A stretch of DNA of 64,000 nucleotides, from positions 758,001 through 822,000 of the forward strand of contig OX392528.1 of assembly GCA_947623455.1 (NCBI GenBank), read 5' to 3'. Origin of the DNA: Mimachlamys varia (taxonomy: Eukaryota; Mollusca; Bivalvia; Pectinida; Pectinidae). Below, piece after piece: positions 50,101-59,560 of the stretch; the first letter of the stretch is position 1, and every line of letters starts with the position of its first letter. The notes under the pieces are model-generated. The model worked only from the letters and a program-made list of their open reading frames with translations, made no database searches and had not been told where the DNA came from. The translations under genes and the position numbers were made by a program.

Positions 50101-53023
50101 TTGACAACCTGAAAATGTAAAGTTCTGGTAGAATCTGTTACATCAAACTCCCTATAATGTTCTCTATGTGTACACTATCAACAAGTCTTTATGTTTTTGT
50201 GCACAGTGTAATCAAAAGTCATTTTCAAGTTCTGAAAATTAGCGAGTCATCCATTAAAGTAAAATTAATAAATTTTCAAATTCCCAGCTATTAAATTTAA
50301 TTAAAACATTAACAGAAGTGAGTTCTTGACTCATGACATAATAATGTAGGTATATAATACATGAGAGGAAAGGGTTACAAGTTAGTCTGTATCATCAAGT
50401 TTAGTGTTTGTAAATCTCATCGAAAAATTAGTTAACAAAAAATGCCAAGTTATATAATGTGTAAAATTCATGAAACAGTATTGAAATGGATCTAATATGT
50501 TATTTGAAAACTTGATAAGAACTGAACATGTTAAAATACCTGTTGGTCAAGTCAAGTATAACTTTAACATGTACAGGAGTAAGTACTGTATTTTGTATTG
50601 GATCGTACAAGACATATTGATATTTTGTTGTACAATACCTTTCCTGATTTAGAATTTTTTATTTCACTTGGAATAATGCATCTTGGTCCAGTTTCTCCTG
50701 CTAAGCCGCATCTAAAATTAAAGATGATAGGTTACTTTCCCTGTATCTTATGCACTACTACTGTAAGGTTCAACAAGCCCCCTCGATGATAGAGTAGCCA
50801 CCTAAGTTTCAACCCCTAAAATGAGTCTTGTACAAAGACCTTAATAAAAATCAGAATTTATGTATACAATTAGAATATATTGTTCAATGGCTATCAAATA
50901 ATTACATAGCCAGCTTAAGCTATTTCAAAATGAGAATTAAAGCCAACATCTACAGAAAATACCATCAGACTTGTAACATGTTAATCTCCTTTGTAATGCT
51001 AGTGAGTGCTGAGAAATGGCGTTTAGTTTAAAAGTTTATTTATATACCCAGGTCATGCAGAGCTTTAAATTCCTCTTCAAATAGTTGTTGAGAGGGATGC
51101 CAACTTCATAAGAAAATAAAAGTGGTCATGCAAAAATACTAAAATCACAATAAAATAAAACGGTATTATATTTCACCAGATTATAATGAAAACAAAAGCT
51201 AAGCAGCCTTAATGGAGAAATGAACTTAAAATGATATGCAATTTGAGAACATTTGCTCTATACATGTTTTAATCATTAAAGCTTCAGAAAAGTTACTTTA
51301 TATAAAACTTATGTAGTTTTATTGGCATGGATCTATGGTTTTACAATTATATATGAAGTCAGCAAGATATTTTACTATAACTTTTGTACACCATCATTTA
51401 CTTTTTAGGGCTGAGGTGTAAATGAGCTTTAAATAATATGCAACTTCTTCGCATTCAGTTAGAAGTCTGGTAAGCTCATTAACCGGTAATGAAGACATCA
51501 GCCTTAACGTCTTATTATTGACTTGGTTAACCTAGTTATTTACCTTTTTAATAGCGTATATACAAGTCCAATATATCTAAATTACATATATGTACATAGA
51601 TATATTCTGATTTTTGATAAGGGTTTTGGAATAAGTGCAATGTAAGTGCTATATTCATTGCATTGGTTACCGGAACGATAAAGGTCACAGTACAAATTTT
51701 GAAATTGGTGTACACATGTACAAGGCACTGGATGGAACAGCTCCCCAGTACATAAGAGATCTATAGCTAGTTACCCTGTATCAGCTGTCACAATCACCGA
51801 GATCAGAGACTGAATCATTGTTGTCTGTCCCAAAATCTTGAAACAGGTGCTTTGGGAGAGCTTTGGCCATGTTATGGAAAAGCTTACCATTCGCTTTCAG
51901 AAAAATGAATACTCCGGCCAAATTCAAGAAACTCAATTTTTTTCAAGAAGACACTTTTTTACATCTGCATTTTAAGGATCTCTACATAGACGACATGTAC
52001 ATACAGTACAGACTTTTATTTATATGCACTTTTATATCATATATTTAATAAGGTTACTAAGCTTAATGAATTAATTCGATTATAAAATTTTATTTCTTTC
52101 AGCATTAAAAGTAAAATCATTGTCCGTATGTTGTTAAGATTGATCATGAGGTTTTGATTGGTTCGGTTGTATCCTGTTTTGTCCTATTAACAGCCATGGT
52201 CATTTAAGGATGTGCCTGATTTTGGAGGTGGAGGAAAGCCAGAGTACCGGCAAGGAGAAAAAAACACTGACCTATGGTCAGTACCTGGCAACTTCCCCCA
52301 CTTCGGATTCGAACTGGACCCAGAGGTGGGGCTAGTAGAATGTCAGAACACCTGAACCACTGAAGCGCTTTAGAGGATTTTTTACAAATTAAATAGAATG
52401 CTATATATAAATGTTGAATATTACATGTATTAAATAAGGATGTGCATTGATTTGGTTGTCCTTTAGCTCAGCGGTAGAGCGGTTTCTTGCCCAGCATTGA
52501 GCAACAGCACTATCTTTATCAATTTTACAAACTGGTGTCGTTAACCCTCCCTGTTTCAGGGTAGGAGGCTCATTTGTGGGGAGTCAAAGAACTTGGGTTG
52601 GAGATTTAGAAAAAGAGGGAATGTAATACATGTACAACATTGATGAGCTGCAGGGATGTAGCGACAGCTTCAACGCGAACCCAGCTGGGTGTACATAGAA
52701 AAAGGGCATTATCGCTAACGCGTAGTTTGGTATACAGCAGATAAAGAAAGAGAAGAAAATGAACTGAATACGTTAACCGTGTCTAGGCAGTGAATCATCA
52801 GCTGATCATTACCCCCAAGGAAATGACAACATGATGAAGAAAATGAACTGAATACGTTAACCGTGTCTAGGCAGTGAATCATCAGCTGATCATTACCCCC
52901 AAGGAAATGACAACATGATAATTACACAAACCCGATAAACACTTACTTCGTGTAGGCTGATCCGATGTCTAATACAATGACATTTTTATCGTTGCTATAA
53001 CTTAAACCTTCAAATAACGGCAT
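38196..53023 (-). CDS. ACTR10: ACTR10 (actin-related protein 10 / Arp11, dynactin pointed-end subunit), complete, 13 exons, 395 aa
   Basis: Exons in transcript order: 53023-52947, 50711-50639, 50108-50029, 47817-47709, 45692-45585, 45274-45207, 44894-44815, 44221-44186, 43703-43624, 42050-41977, 41792-41711, 39643-39442, 38314-38196. All have AG/GT borders. Lengths sum to 1188, one open frame. Family knowledge: Arp11 caps the pointed-end complex of the dynactin filament, which links dynein to cargo. Visible: actin-fold phosphate loops [11 protein letters not shown] (residues 18-28) and MDIGYTE (138-144), the ACTR10 signature [10 protein letters not shown] (269-278), CPIDMR (290-295), IGGTSML (305-311), WLGG near 354-357 and TDWCS (383-387). 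The start MPLFEG fits the family. The protein ends soon after DWCS, about 20 residues shorter than I recall for vertebrate forms. Four exons are flanked by arrays copying their own splice junctions. Confidence 0.95.
38479..39045. repeat. minisatellite, 40-bp unit, about 14 copies, ACTR10 last intron
   Basis: The unit contains 'ctccattctgagataaactt' and 'acatgttattatttatac'. Variants ttattatcta/taattattta alternate in pairs, so a two-unit block was copied. On the transcript strand each unit shows CAT|GTAAGT, a good donor consensus. It does not match any exon edge I identified, so an origin from a splice site is not shown. Confidence 0.9.
39195..39450 (-). repeat. donor-bearing minisatellite, about 43-bp unit, six junction-like copies (ACTR10 exon 12 donor)
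   Basis: Exon 12 ends (transcript strand) ...GCCTGGCTGGGGG before GTAAGATTTGT. Downstream units repeat 'GGCGGGGGTAAGATTTG' with a TGTGTGGC or similar exon-like edge, then 'TATAAATGATCTGTGTGG'. One copy (near 39250) has lost the GTAAG. The frame runs on through this intron start, producing the Gly/Cys-rich ORF artefact at 39210-39434. Confidence 0.85.
39626..41205 (-). repeat. acceptor-bearing minisatellite, about 32-bp unit, about 48 copies (ACTR10 exon 12 acceptor)
   Basis: Exon 12 starts (transcript strand) after 'TTGTTTGATTCAG' with TGTCCCATTGACATGC. Each unit repeats that intron end and TGTCCCAATGACATGC (or ATTGACATGC), 15-16 of the first 16 exonic bases. It then returns to CAC + TTGTTTGATTCAG instead of continuing into the exon. 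Shorter units lack one or two segments. The AG is kept in nearly all copies; a few (cacc instead of cact on +) lose it. Blocks of several units are duplicated, e.g. around 40230-40400 and 40525-40690. Confidence 0.95.
41206..41728 (-). repeat. donor-bearing minisatellite, about 54-bp unit, ten junction copies (ACTR10 exon 11 donor)
   Basis: Exon 11 ends (transcript strand) TTAGATGCCATTCTCAAG before GTTGGTATGG. Units further into the intron repeat TTAGATGCCATCCTCAAG (LDAILK) with the same donor and 'ATGAATGATTTCACT', then 'GTGTGTGGTAG' before the next copy. Two copies keep the exonic T (near 41390 and the real site). With the previous array it fills intron 11 from both ends and they meet at about 41205. 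Confidence 0.95.
41793..41976 (-). other. ACTR10 intron 10, short and repeat-free
   Basis: 184 bp of AT-rich sequence. It is one of the few introns in this gene with no tandem array. Confidence 0.8.
42085..43636 (-). repeat. donor-bearing minisatellite, 26-bp unit, about 59 copies (ACTR10 exon 9 donor)
   Basis: Exon 9 ends (transcript strand) ...GAGTCATTG before GTAAGATGTTCC. The unit is TCAGTG + GTAA(G/C)ATGTTCC + 'CAGATCTG'. The copies beside the exon keep GTAAG. Most distal copies have GTAAC, GTGAC or GTCAC, so donor quality falls with distance. The array fills almost the whole intron between 42051 and 43623. Exonic overlap is only about six bases, so derivation from the junction is likely but less certain than for exons 11 and 12. 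Confidence 0.85.
43704..45206 (-). other. ACTR10 introns 6-8 region, no tandem arrays
   Basis: Introns 43704-44185, 44222-44814 and 44895-45206 look unique and AT-rich. No additional genes were seen; ORFs (up to 84 codons) are unsupported. Confidence 0.6.
45740..47245. repeat. minisatellite, 42-bp unit, about 36 copies, ACTR10 intron 4
   Basis: The unit contains 'ccatacttctatgtcttgct' and 'gaccaatctacctctacaag'. From about 46490 a two-base-longer form (ctctttacaag) and 'accagtc' replace the first type. The period of 42 keeps long frames open on both strands (up to 154 codons), which are artefacts. It begins about 50 bp from the exon 5 acceptor and shows no exon 5 sequence. Confidence 0.93.
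47246..47708 (-). other. ACTR10 intron 4 remainder, nothing recognised
   Basis: Unique AT-rich sequence with no ORF, tRNA or repeat that I can support. Confidence 0.6.
47811..49560 (-). repeat. acceptor-bearing minisatellite, about 61-64-bp unit, about 27 copies (ACTR10 exon 4 acceptor)
   Basis: Exon 4 starts (transcript strand) after 'TTTTGTATGTGGTAG' with ACACTTGTTGC. Units repeat 'TTTTGTATTCTATAG' followed by ACACTTGGTTG, so the intron end, AG and first seven exonic bases are copied. More than 30 intronic bases upstream (TAAACAGTGATAAATTACTG) also match. Distal copies drift to ACATTTGG and ACATTTTG. Confidence 0.9.
49655..49760 (+). mobile_element. tRNA-derived SINE fragment
   Basis: 'tggtgatctcatcctgg' resembles an A-box region. 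A stem-loop around 49711-49727 follows, then the B-box-like 'cgggttcacatcc' (49724-49736). Pairing is too poor for a working tRNA. It lies inside ACTR10 intron 3, opposite to transcription. Confidence 0.45.
50712..52189 (-). other. ACTR10 intron 1, distal part, no gene recognised
   Basis: AT-rich DNA. The stretch near 51660-51990 (ORF 51863-52048, [23 protein letters not shown]) has a fragment-like look reminiscent of a retrotransposon reverse-transcriptase 3' end, but it is broken by stops and not confirmed. No tandem arrays occur here. Confidence 0.45.
52190..52385 (-). mobile_element. tRNA-derived SINE with conserved central domain
   Basis: On the - strand: A-box-like 'gcgcttcagtggttcagg' (52367-52350), B-box 'ggtccagttcgaatcc' (52320-52305), then a domain TTTTTTCTCC...CCGGTACTCTGG...TTTCCTCCACC (52262-52226). 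The second part matches the ggtTTTCTCC...CAGTTTCCTCCCAC domain of the SINE at 57110-57340. Shared central domains with differing heads are typical of animal SINE superfamilies. Confidence 0.7.
52449..52740 (+). mobile_element. tRNA-derived SINE, degenerate
   Basis: 'tagctcagcggtagagc' (52464-52480) is a near-perfect tRNA D-arm/A-box. A B-box-like 'ggtgtcgttaaccc' follows at 52532-52545, farther than in a tRNA. The tail runs through 'cgcgaacccagctgggtgta'. The element is in ACTR10 intron 1. Confidence 0.5.
52752..52919. repeat. perfect 84-bp tandem duplication
   Basis: The block starting 'gaagaaaatgaactgaatac' is present at 52752-52835 and again at 52836-52919 without visible difference. It is near, but not at, the donor of ACTR10 exon 1 (52946). 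A recent event. Confidence 0.93.
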
Positions 53024-53130
53024 CTTAGCAATTAAAAGCGAACACTTCGGAGGAGTTTGGAAATGCAGACAGCTTAGTTCGCCATCTTGCCCTAGCGGAC
53101 GAGGAGTAGAAAACAAGGGACATAACTCTT
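53024..53130 (-). promoter_or_regulatory. ACTR10 promoter-proximal region with YY1-like motif
   Basis: On the transcript strand 'CAAGATGGCG' occurs at 53089-53080, about 57 bases before the ATG. This matches the YY1 core (AAGATGGCG) that in many animal housekeeping genes sits just downstream of the transcription start. No TATA box was seen. Start site inferred. Confidence 0.5.
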
Positions 53131-54290
53131 AAAATACTACTTGAGGTTGCACGTCACTATTTTTAAAAAATACTATTTAACTTTTTTTCTTTTTCAAGAT
53201 TTAGTGCCAGACTCAAAGGATTGAGTGCAATTACCCTTAGACGTTGTATTGGCATATACTAACATGATTAGTATATGCATTTTTTTTTTTATTTGTAAGA
53301 TCCTTATTTTTTATAATGTAATTTAATGCTGAATAACTCTTAAATCACTAACACTTAAAAATCTGTGATATTTCTTCCCGTTAATTTGGACACTGATAGA
53401 TATGAAGAGTATTGTTTTACCAACAACTATTGTTTGAACAATCTTGAAGCTTTCTTAAGTTGGGAAACTGGAGCTTTACCACTGCAGTATTTTCAGAACT
53501 TTTACGTTTCTTGTCCTTCTGTATATGACATTAGTATTCCCTGTCATTCTTTATGATATACCATGGGGTTTCTCTATTTCTTGTGCCCCCACTCCACCTT
53601 AACATTCCATCTGAATAGTACTGCAGTTTTAGTTAACTTCATAGCACATAACACCTGTCATTTGTGTAAGAATCATATCCCTTATGTATCTGTATGGAGT
53701 GCCAATCAAACAAAAGGCACACTAGGGCCTGTATCACCACGATCATTAGGCCCCATATATTGGTATTGGTTCGAACTTGAGCATTTCATGGAACATAAAT
53801 CAAGTCCTGACCAAGTGAGACCTAGGATCTGCCCAGTCGAGACCCAGGGTCATTACAAGTATGTTTTTTATTTGATGGCCAGCAATTGTATATGTGGTTG
53901 GGGTCAAGCACTCAATTTGCAACAGTCAAGCTTGATAATGTGTAACTGAGTTTTCTTTCTTTCACAGTAGTATACTGTATTTGTGGGAGAAAGGTCTCCT
54001 GCACACACATCATTATACCTTGTGTTTTTCCATAAGATACAAGCATATTTATGATTATAAACACCCGTACACCTACATTAGCTGTGTATAATCTCCACCT
54101 AGCGTTCACTTGGTGGTTAAGTCAAACGTACAATTTCAAAAGTAACACCAACAGTTTTGCATTCATAATGTTTTATTCAGTCATATACATCAAGTAAAAG
54201 GAAGATAACAATACATTAGTCTGGTCAAAACCCAAAATGATAAAGCAATGTTCGCCAATTAATCCACAACAACCAAGGTTTATACATTCT
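53131..54290. other. intergenic, no gene recognised
   Basis: The ORFs at 53365-53556 and 53563-53949 lack splice or family support. 'tttatt' at 54172-54177 gives AATAAA on the - strand just beyond the 30-bp array and could end a long - strand transcript. Confidence 0.5.
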
Positions 54291-55612
54291 ACTACAAACC
54301 CAGGTAGTCAGCACTAGCACCCTACAAACCCAGGTAGACAGCACTAGCGTCCTACAAACCCAGGTAGAAGGCACTAGTGCCCTATAAACCCAGGTTGACG
54401 GCACTAGCGTCCTACAAACCCAGGTAGACGGCACTAGTGCCCTACAAACCCAGGTAGACGGCACTAATGCCCTACAAACCCAGGTAGAAGGCACTAGTGC
54501 CCTATAAACCCAGGTAGAAGGCACTAGCGTCCTACAAACCCAGGTAGACAGCACTAGTGCCCTATAAACCCAGGTAGACGGCACTAGCACCCTACAAACC
54601 CAGGTAGACAGCACTAGCGTCCTACAAACCCAGGTAGACGGCACTAGCGTCCTACAAACCCAGGTAGACAGCACTAGCGTCCTACAAACCCAGGTAGACG
54701 GCACTAGTGCCCTATAAACCCAGGTAGACGGCACTAGTGCCCTACAAACCCAGGTAGACGGCACTAGCGTCCTACAAACCCAGGTAGACGGCACTAGTGC
54801 CCTATAAACCCAGGTAGACAGCACTAGCGTCCTACAAACCCAGGTAGACAGCACTAGTGCCCTATAAACCCAGGTAGACGGCACTAGCACCCTACAAACC
54901 CAGGTAGACGGCACTAGCGTCCTACAAACCCAGGTAGACAGCACTAGCGTCCTACAAACCCAGGTAGACGGCACTAAGGCCCTACAAACCCAGGTAGACA
55001 GCACTAGCGTCCTACAAACCCAGGTAGACGGCACTAGCGTCCTACAAACCCAGGTAGACAGCACTAGCGTCCTACAAACCCAGGTAGACGGCACTAAGGC
55101 CCTACAAACCCAGGTAGACAGCACTAGCGTCCTACAAACCCAGGTAGACGGCACTAGCGTCCTACAAACCCAGGTAGACAGCACTCGCGTCCTACAAACC
55201 CAGGTAGACGGCACTAAGGCCCTACAAACCCAGGTAGACAGCACTAGCGTCCTACAAACCCAGGTAAACAGCACTAGCGTCCTACAAACCCAGGTAGACA
55301 GCACTAGCGTCCTACAAACCCAGGTAGACAGCAGTAGCACCCTACAAACCCAGGTAGACGGCACTAGCACCCTACAAACCCAGGTAGACAGCACTAGCAC
55401 CCTACAAACCCAGGTAGACGGCACTAGCACCATACAAACCCAGGTAGACAGCAATAGCACCCTACAAACCCAGGTAGACAGCACTAGTGCCCTATAAACC
55501 CAGGTAGACAGCACTAGCGCCCTACAAACCCAGGTAGACAACACTAGTGCCCTATAAACCCAGGTAGACAGCACTAGTGCCCTATAAACCCAGGTAGACA
55601 ACACTAGCTCCT
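54291..55612. repeat. minisatellite, 30-bp unit, about 44 copies
   Basis: The unit is 'cctacaaacccaggtagacg' + 'gcactagcgt' with variants (acagc, tataaac, aaggc, agcac). Length is kept strictly at 30 bp, so the - strand reads open for 495 codons as a ten-residue repeat (CRTLVLSTWV-like). Variant units occur in blocks of four (e.g. the 'ctaaggc' unit every 120 bp at 54976, 55096 and 55216), a higher-order period. No start context or homology supports a gene. Confidence 0.93.
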
Positions 55613-57104
55613 GGTTGTCGTGGGAAACATAAACCAACGTGTATGGATCAGCCCAATAATAGGTTATGGCATTGGTTTTAACATTAATAATAATAGTAAG
55701 TAACCCAGCCATTTATTACTTGGTTGACATCTGGGATTTTACAACATAAAAACGATTTGCTTGCATTAAATATTGCCCATCCAACCTTATATTTGACAAC
55801 GTTTTGACTCTTATATCACCATCTTTCTAAATAAAACGTACAAACACATATTTACTTTGGTACGTGCAGTCTTTATGGTACAGACCTGACAAAGTATAGT
55901 GTGACTAGCTTTATAAGCCAATAATGTCTAGAGGAACATTGGAATACTAGATAAATGACATACATCAGTAAACATAGACTTCCCAAAACTCACAATTCTG
56001 ACCAGTTACACAAATAGTAATATTTGCAATTATTGGGAGGGCCAGTATGAACTTAGCTAAATCAGCTGTTGTATACCTGGTAATTCAAAATAGATGTCAA
56101 TTCATAGTAAAATTTCAAGACTTCTATTGGGGTTTAAACATAACACACATCTTCATGTTAAATACAACCTGTCAAATCCATGTCTACCAGCAAACACACC
56201 TGCTTGCCTTTAACTGGGGGCCAGTTTTTACAGTTTTAAAACAATTCTAGGTTTGTTGTCTGCACTTTGAACACTTGTTTGTATAAGAGTCAAACGTTTT
56301 TATCTCGACCTCGTATAACTTGAAGACCGCATTTAATTTGAGGCCTTAAAGACCCCGTTAATATTTGAAGTATTTCGTAAGCCACTCTTAACATTCAAAC
56401 TCATTTCTTGAATTTCTCGCATACAGTAACTTGAAGTTTTCCATCGGTCTCACCAATATCAAGATGACAAGGTTCCACTGTATTATGGTATGGAAGTGTC
56501 AATATTTGGTTTATGTAAAAAAACAAAATGAACATAAATAAAGCCAGCACTTAAGAAGACCTTGTATATACAACATAAATAGTATTTGTTGTGCAGGTCA
56601 AATGACCAACCCTTATGGAAGAGCTTCACAAAAGTATTTTTGAATAGTCAATAAAAATTTGAACCTAAACTCCTGCAAGTGCCTTTAGGAAACTACTGGG
56701 CACAAATACTCTAACTTCATCTACCAAGTCAAGTCATAAATTCAATTTCTGCTGGATTATAAAAAAAATGGCACAAATATTGAGAAGTATTTTGTCATTG
56801 GAAGAAAATGGAGAAACAACACTACAACATCCTGTGACATGAATAACAATACAGTTCACAATTAAACAATCGTATCATTAATTAAACAATCGTATCATCA
56901 ATTCATTCATCTTTAAGAAACCATAATATAATGCAGCTGACCTTTGACAAACAGTAAAATGAAAGCGGTATAGGGTTACCATGGTAACTGAGGATGATAT
57001 GATTGGTCCCGTTGTCAAACTTAATATGACATGTATACTTTTAATATTAACCAGGGGCCAGTTGTTCAAGGGCAGGTGAGCTTTCAAGTTTAAAAATTTG
57101 CATC
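55613..57104. other. no gene recognised
   Basis: AT-rich unique sequence; possibly 3' UTR or downstream flank of the - strand gene at 62-63 kb. ORFs of up to 87 codons are unsupported. Confidence 0.5.
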
Positions 57105-57109
57105 GGGCT

Positions 57110-57340
57110 GTTGGGTGGTGCAGTGGATAGCACACTTGCATTTCACCAAGGCGGCCGGGGTTCGATTCCCTGAACGGACGTGAAAAGGTATGGGGTCACC
57201 TGCTTGACCACGTGGGTTTTCTCCATGGTCCAGTTTCCTCCCACAATAAGACCCCTCGTGCGCTAACATCCGGACCAACAAGGGTGATTAATACAAGTTT
57301 GAAAACTTGTTTCATAATTGTTGTAAAATAAATAAAGTTT
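57110..57340 (+). mobile_element. tRNA-derived SINE, nearly complete
   Basis: A box 'ggtggtgcagtggatag' (57115-57131), a stem CTTG...CAAG, B box 'ggggttcgattccc' (57157-57170), then the central domain gggTTTTCTCCatggtcCAGTTTCCTCCCAC (57213-57244 in pieces). The tail is 'gtgattaatacaag' ... 'gtaaaataaataaagttta'. Order and spacing fit a tRNA-headed SINE with a LINE-like tail. It is the best-preserved mobile element in the window. Confidence 0.8.
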
Positions 57341-57344
57341 ATAA

Positions 57345-58490
57345 GTTTTAAAATTAATTTTATTTAAAACAATATAAAATTTCAAATTCAAAATTAAAAC
57401 TGCATCTACAGATTCAAAATGACTTACACAAAAAAGGCAATTTTCGGGAAATTATAACCTTTCAGCTGACCAAGCTTTGAAGAACCGGGCCCAGACCATG
57501 ATTTTCGTAAATCATAAATGCCACAAGAAATTAAATATCAACTTGTGAGAAGTCATTTGTAAATTCAAATATACACAAAATGTAGATATATTGCAAGTAT
57601 ATGATGAGGCACATTTCAACAAGTTTTAAAATTATCATTTTCACTTTTTATAAAGTTCAATCCTCAGAAAAAACTTGTACACAGCTGCATGATGTACTTG
57701 TATGCTTGAGAAATGGCATCATCCCTGCCCCTACTTCATCAATGGTCCCATAATTTTCCATCATTCAAACAAGTTTTGATCAGACACGGTACATAAAAGA
57801 AACAGAAAAACAGACTATATCTATATATGCAAGTTCTCTTTTTTTCAACATATGACTACTAGAGCAACCACAATCAGTTTAAGGGTAGAATCTTAGCAAG
57901 GGTCTGTGACATTTGGCTGAATACATGCCAATTCAAGCTTGTCCAAGTCGTGAAGTTTCAAAATATCTTAAAATCTGTCAAGGAGTATGGCTTCTAGGGA
58001 GATTTCAACAAGAGTAACGGACAGAGAGAATATTGGACATCACCAAAATAATACCATTCGCTTTATATATGTCTGATAAATCACAGTTCACAGCTTAATG
58101 AAACACAGATGAAGATTTTCATTCCGTCTGAATTAATAATGCATTAAATATCTCCAAGCTTTGTCAATGTATAAAATGTCCTATTGTAAAAAAAAATTAA
58201 AGTTAAAAAAATTCTGGTGAAATTTATCCGTTAACAAAACTCACATTCCATTGCATAGAAATAATAATGGCAGGTACATGATTATCTCTGTCAATGTTTG
58301 ATATAATCCTGTGATCTAATAATTTAGTTGTCTTGAAAAAACGATGGCTACATCAACAGAGATATGAACAGGTTCATGTTCCAATGTTAATTCTAGTAAT
58401 CATTACCGGTAATATCGATGTGGAATTAACAGATAAAATATCACGTCAACAAAACTTTCTATTATGTACTAGATAGCTAACATTTAGAGG
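57345..58490. other. no gene recognised
   Basis: AT-rich sequence without credible ORFs, RNA genes or arrays. Confidence 0.5.
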
Positions 58491-58492
58491 TT

Positions 58493-58655
58493 TGTCTGCA
58501 CCAATACTCTTCCTTATAGGTAAGTATACACTGTCTGTACCAACACTCTCCCTTATAGGTAAGTACAAACTGTCTGTACCAACACTCTTCCTTATAGGTA
58601 AGTATACACTGTCTGTACCAATACTCTTCTTTATAGGTAAGTATACAATGTCTGT
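58493..58655. repeat. about 40-bp tandem repeat, four copies, each with a donor consensus
   Basis: 'cttcctta' + 'taggtaagtatacactgtct' repeats four times. On the + strand each has AG|GTAAGTA, nearly perfect U1 complementarity. No + strand exon is recognised beside it, so this may be chance or the trace of a lost exon. Confidence 0.85.
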
Positions 58656-58679
58656 ACAAATTCTAAACCTTTTATTTAG

Positions 58680-59560
58680 TCTGTCTTTACTAGTACACTT
58701 TTGAACCTGTGATTAGTCACTGTCTTTACTGGTACACTTTTGAACCTGTGATTAGTCACTGTCTTTACTAGAACACTTTTGAACCTGTGTTAAGTCAGTC
58801 TTTACTAGTACACTTTTGAACCTGTGTTTAGTCACTGTCTTTACAAGTACACTTTGAACCTGTGTTTAGTCACTGCCTTTACTAGTACACCTTTGAACCT
58901 GTGTTCAGTCACTGTCTTTACTGGTAAACTTTGAACCTGTGTTCAGTCACTGTCTTTACTAGTACACTTTTGAACCTGTGTTTAGTCACTGTCTTTACTA
59001 GTACACTTTGAACCTGTGTTCAGTCACTGTCTTTACTAGTACACTTTTGAACCTGTGTTCAGTCACTGTCTTTACTGGTACACTTTTGAACCTGTGTTCA
59101 GTCACTGTCTTTACTGGTACACTTTTGAACCTGTGTTCAGTCACTGTCTTTACTGGTACACTTTTGGACCTGTGTTCAGTCACTGTCTTTACTAGTACAA
59201 TTTTGAACCTGTGTTCAGTCACTGTCTTTACTAGTACACTTTTGGACCTGTGTTCAGTCACTGTCTTTACTAGTACACTTTTGAACCTATGTTTAGTCAA
59301 TGTCTTTACTAGTACACTTTTGAACCTGTGTTTAGTCACTGTCTTTACTAGTACACTTTTGAACCTGTGTTTAGTTACTGTCTTTACTAGTACACCTTTG
59401 AACCTGTGTTTAGTCACTGTTTTTACTAGTACACTTTGAACCTGTGTTTAGTCACTGTCTTTACTAGAACACTTTTGAACCTGTGTTCAGTCACTGTCTT
59501 TACTAGTACACTTTTGAACCTGTGTTTAGTCACTGCCTTTACTGGTCCCCTTATGAACCT
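58680..59560. repeat. minisatellite, 39-bp unit, about 22 copies
   Basis: The unit is 'cactgtctttactagtacac' + 'ttttgaacctgtgttcagt'. The period of 39 keeps frames open on both strands (143 and 139 codons). These mirror ORFs are artefacts of the period. Variants: gtttag/gttcag, actagt/actggt, and units one base shorter. Confidence 0.93.

Noticed and set aside
53563..53949. 128-codon + strand ORF
   Set aside because: No recognisable domain, no splice or promoter context, and composition like the surrounding noncoding DNA.
54225..55712. 495-codon - strand ORF
   Set aside because: It is the 30-bp repeat read in one frame; no family, no splice context, and composition follows the unit exactly.
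58998..59439. Mirror ORFs of 139 and 143 codons on opposite strands
   Set aside because: The 39-bp period keeps both strands open; no independent support.
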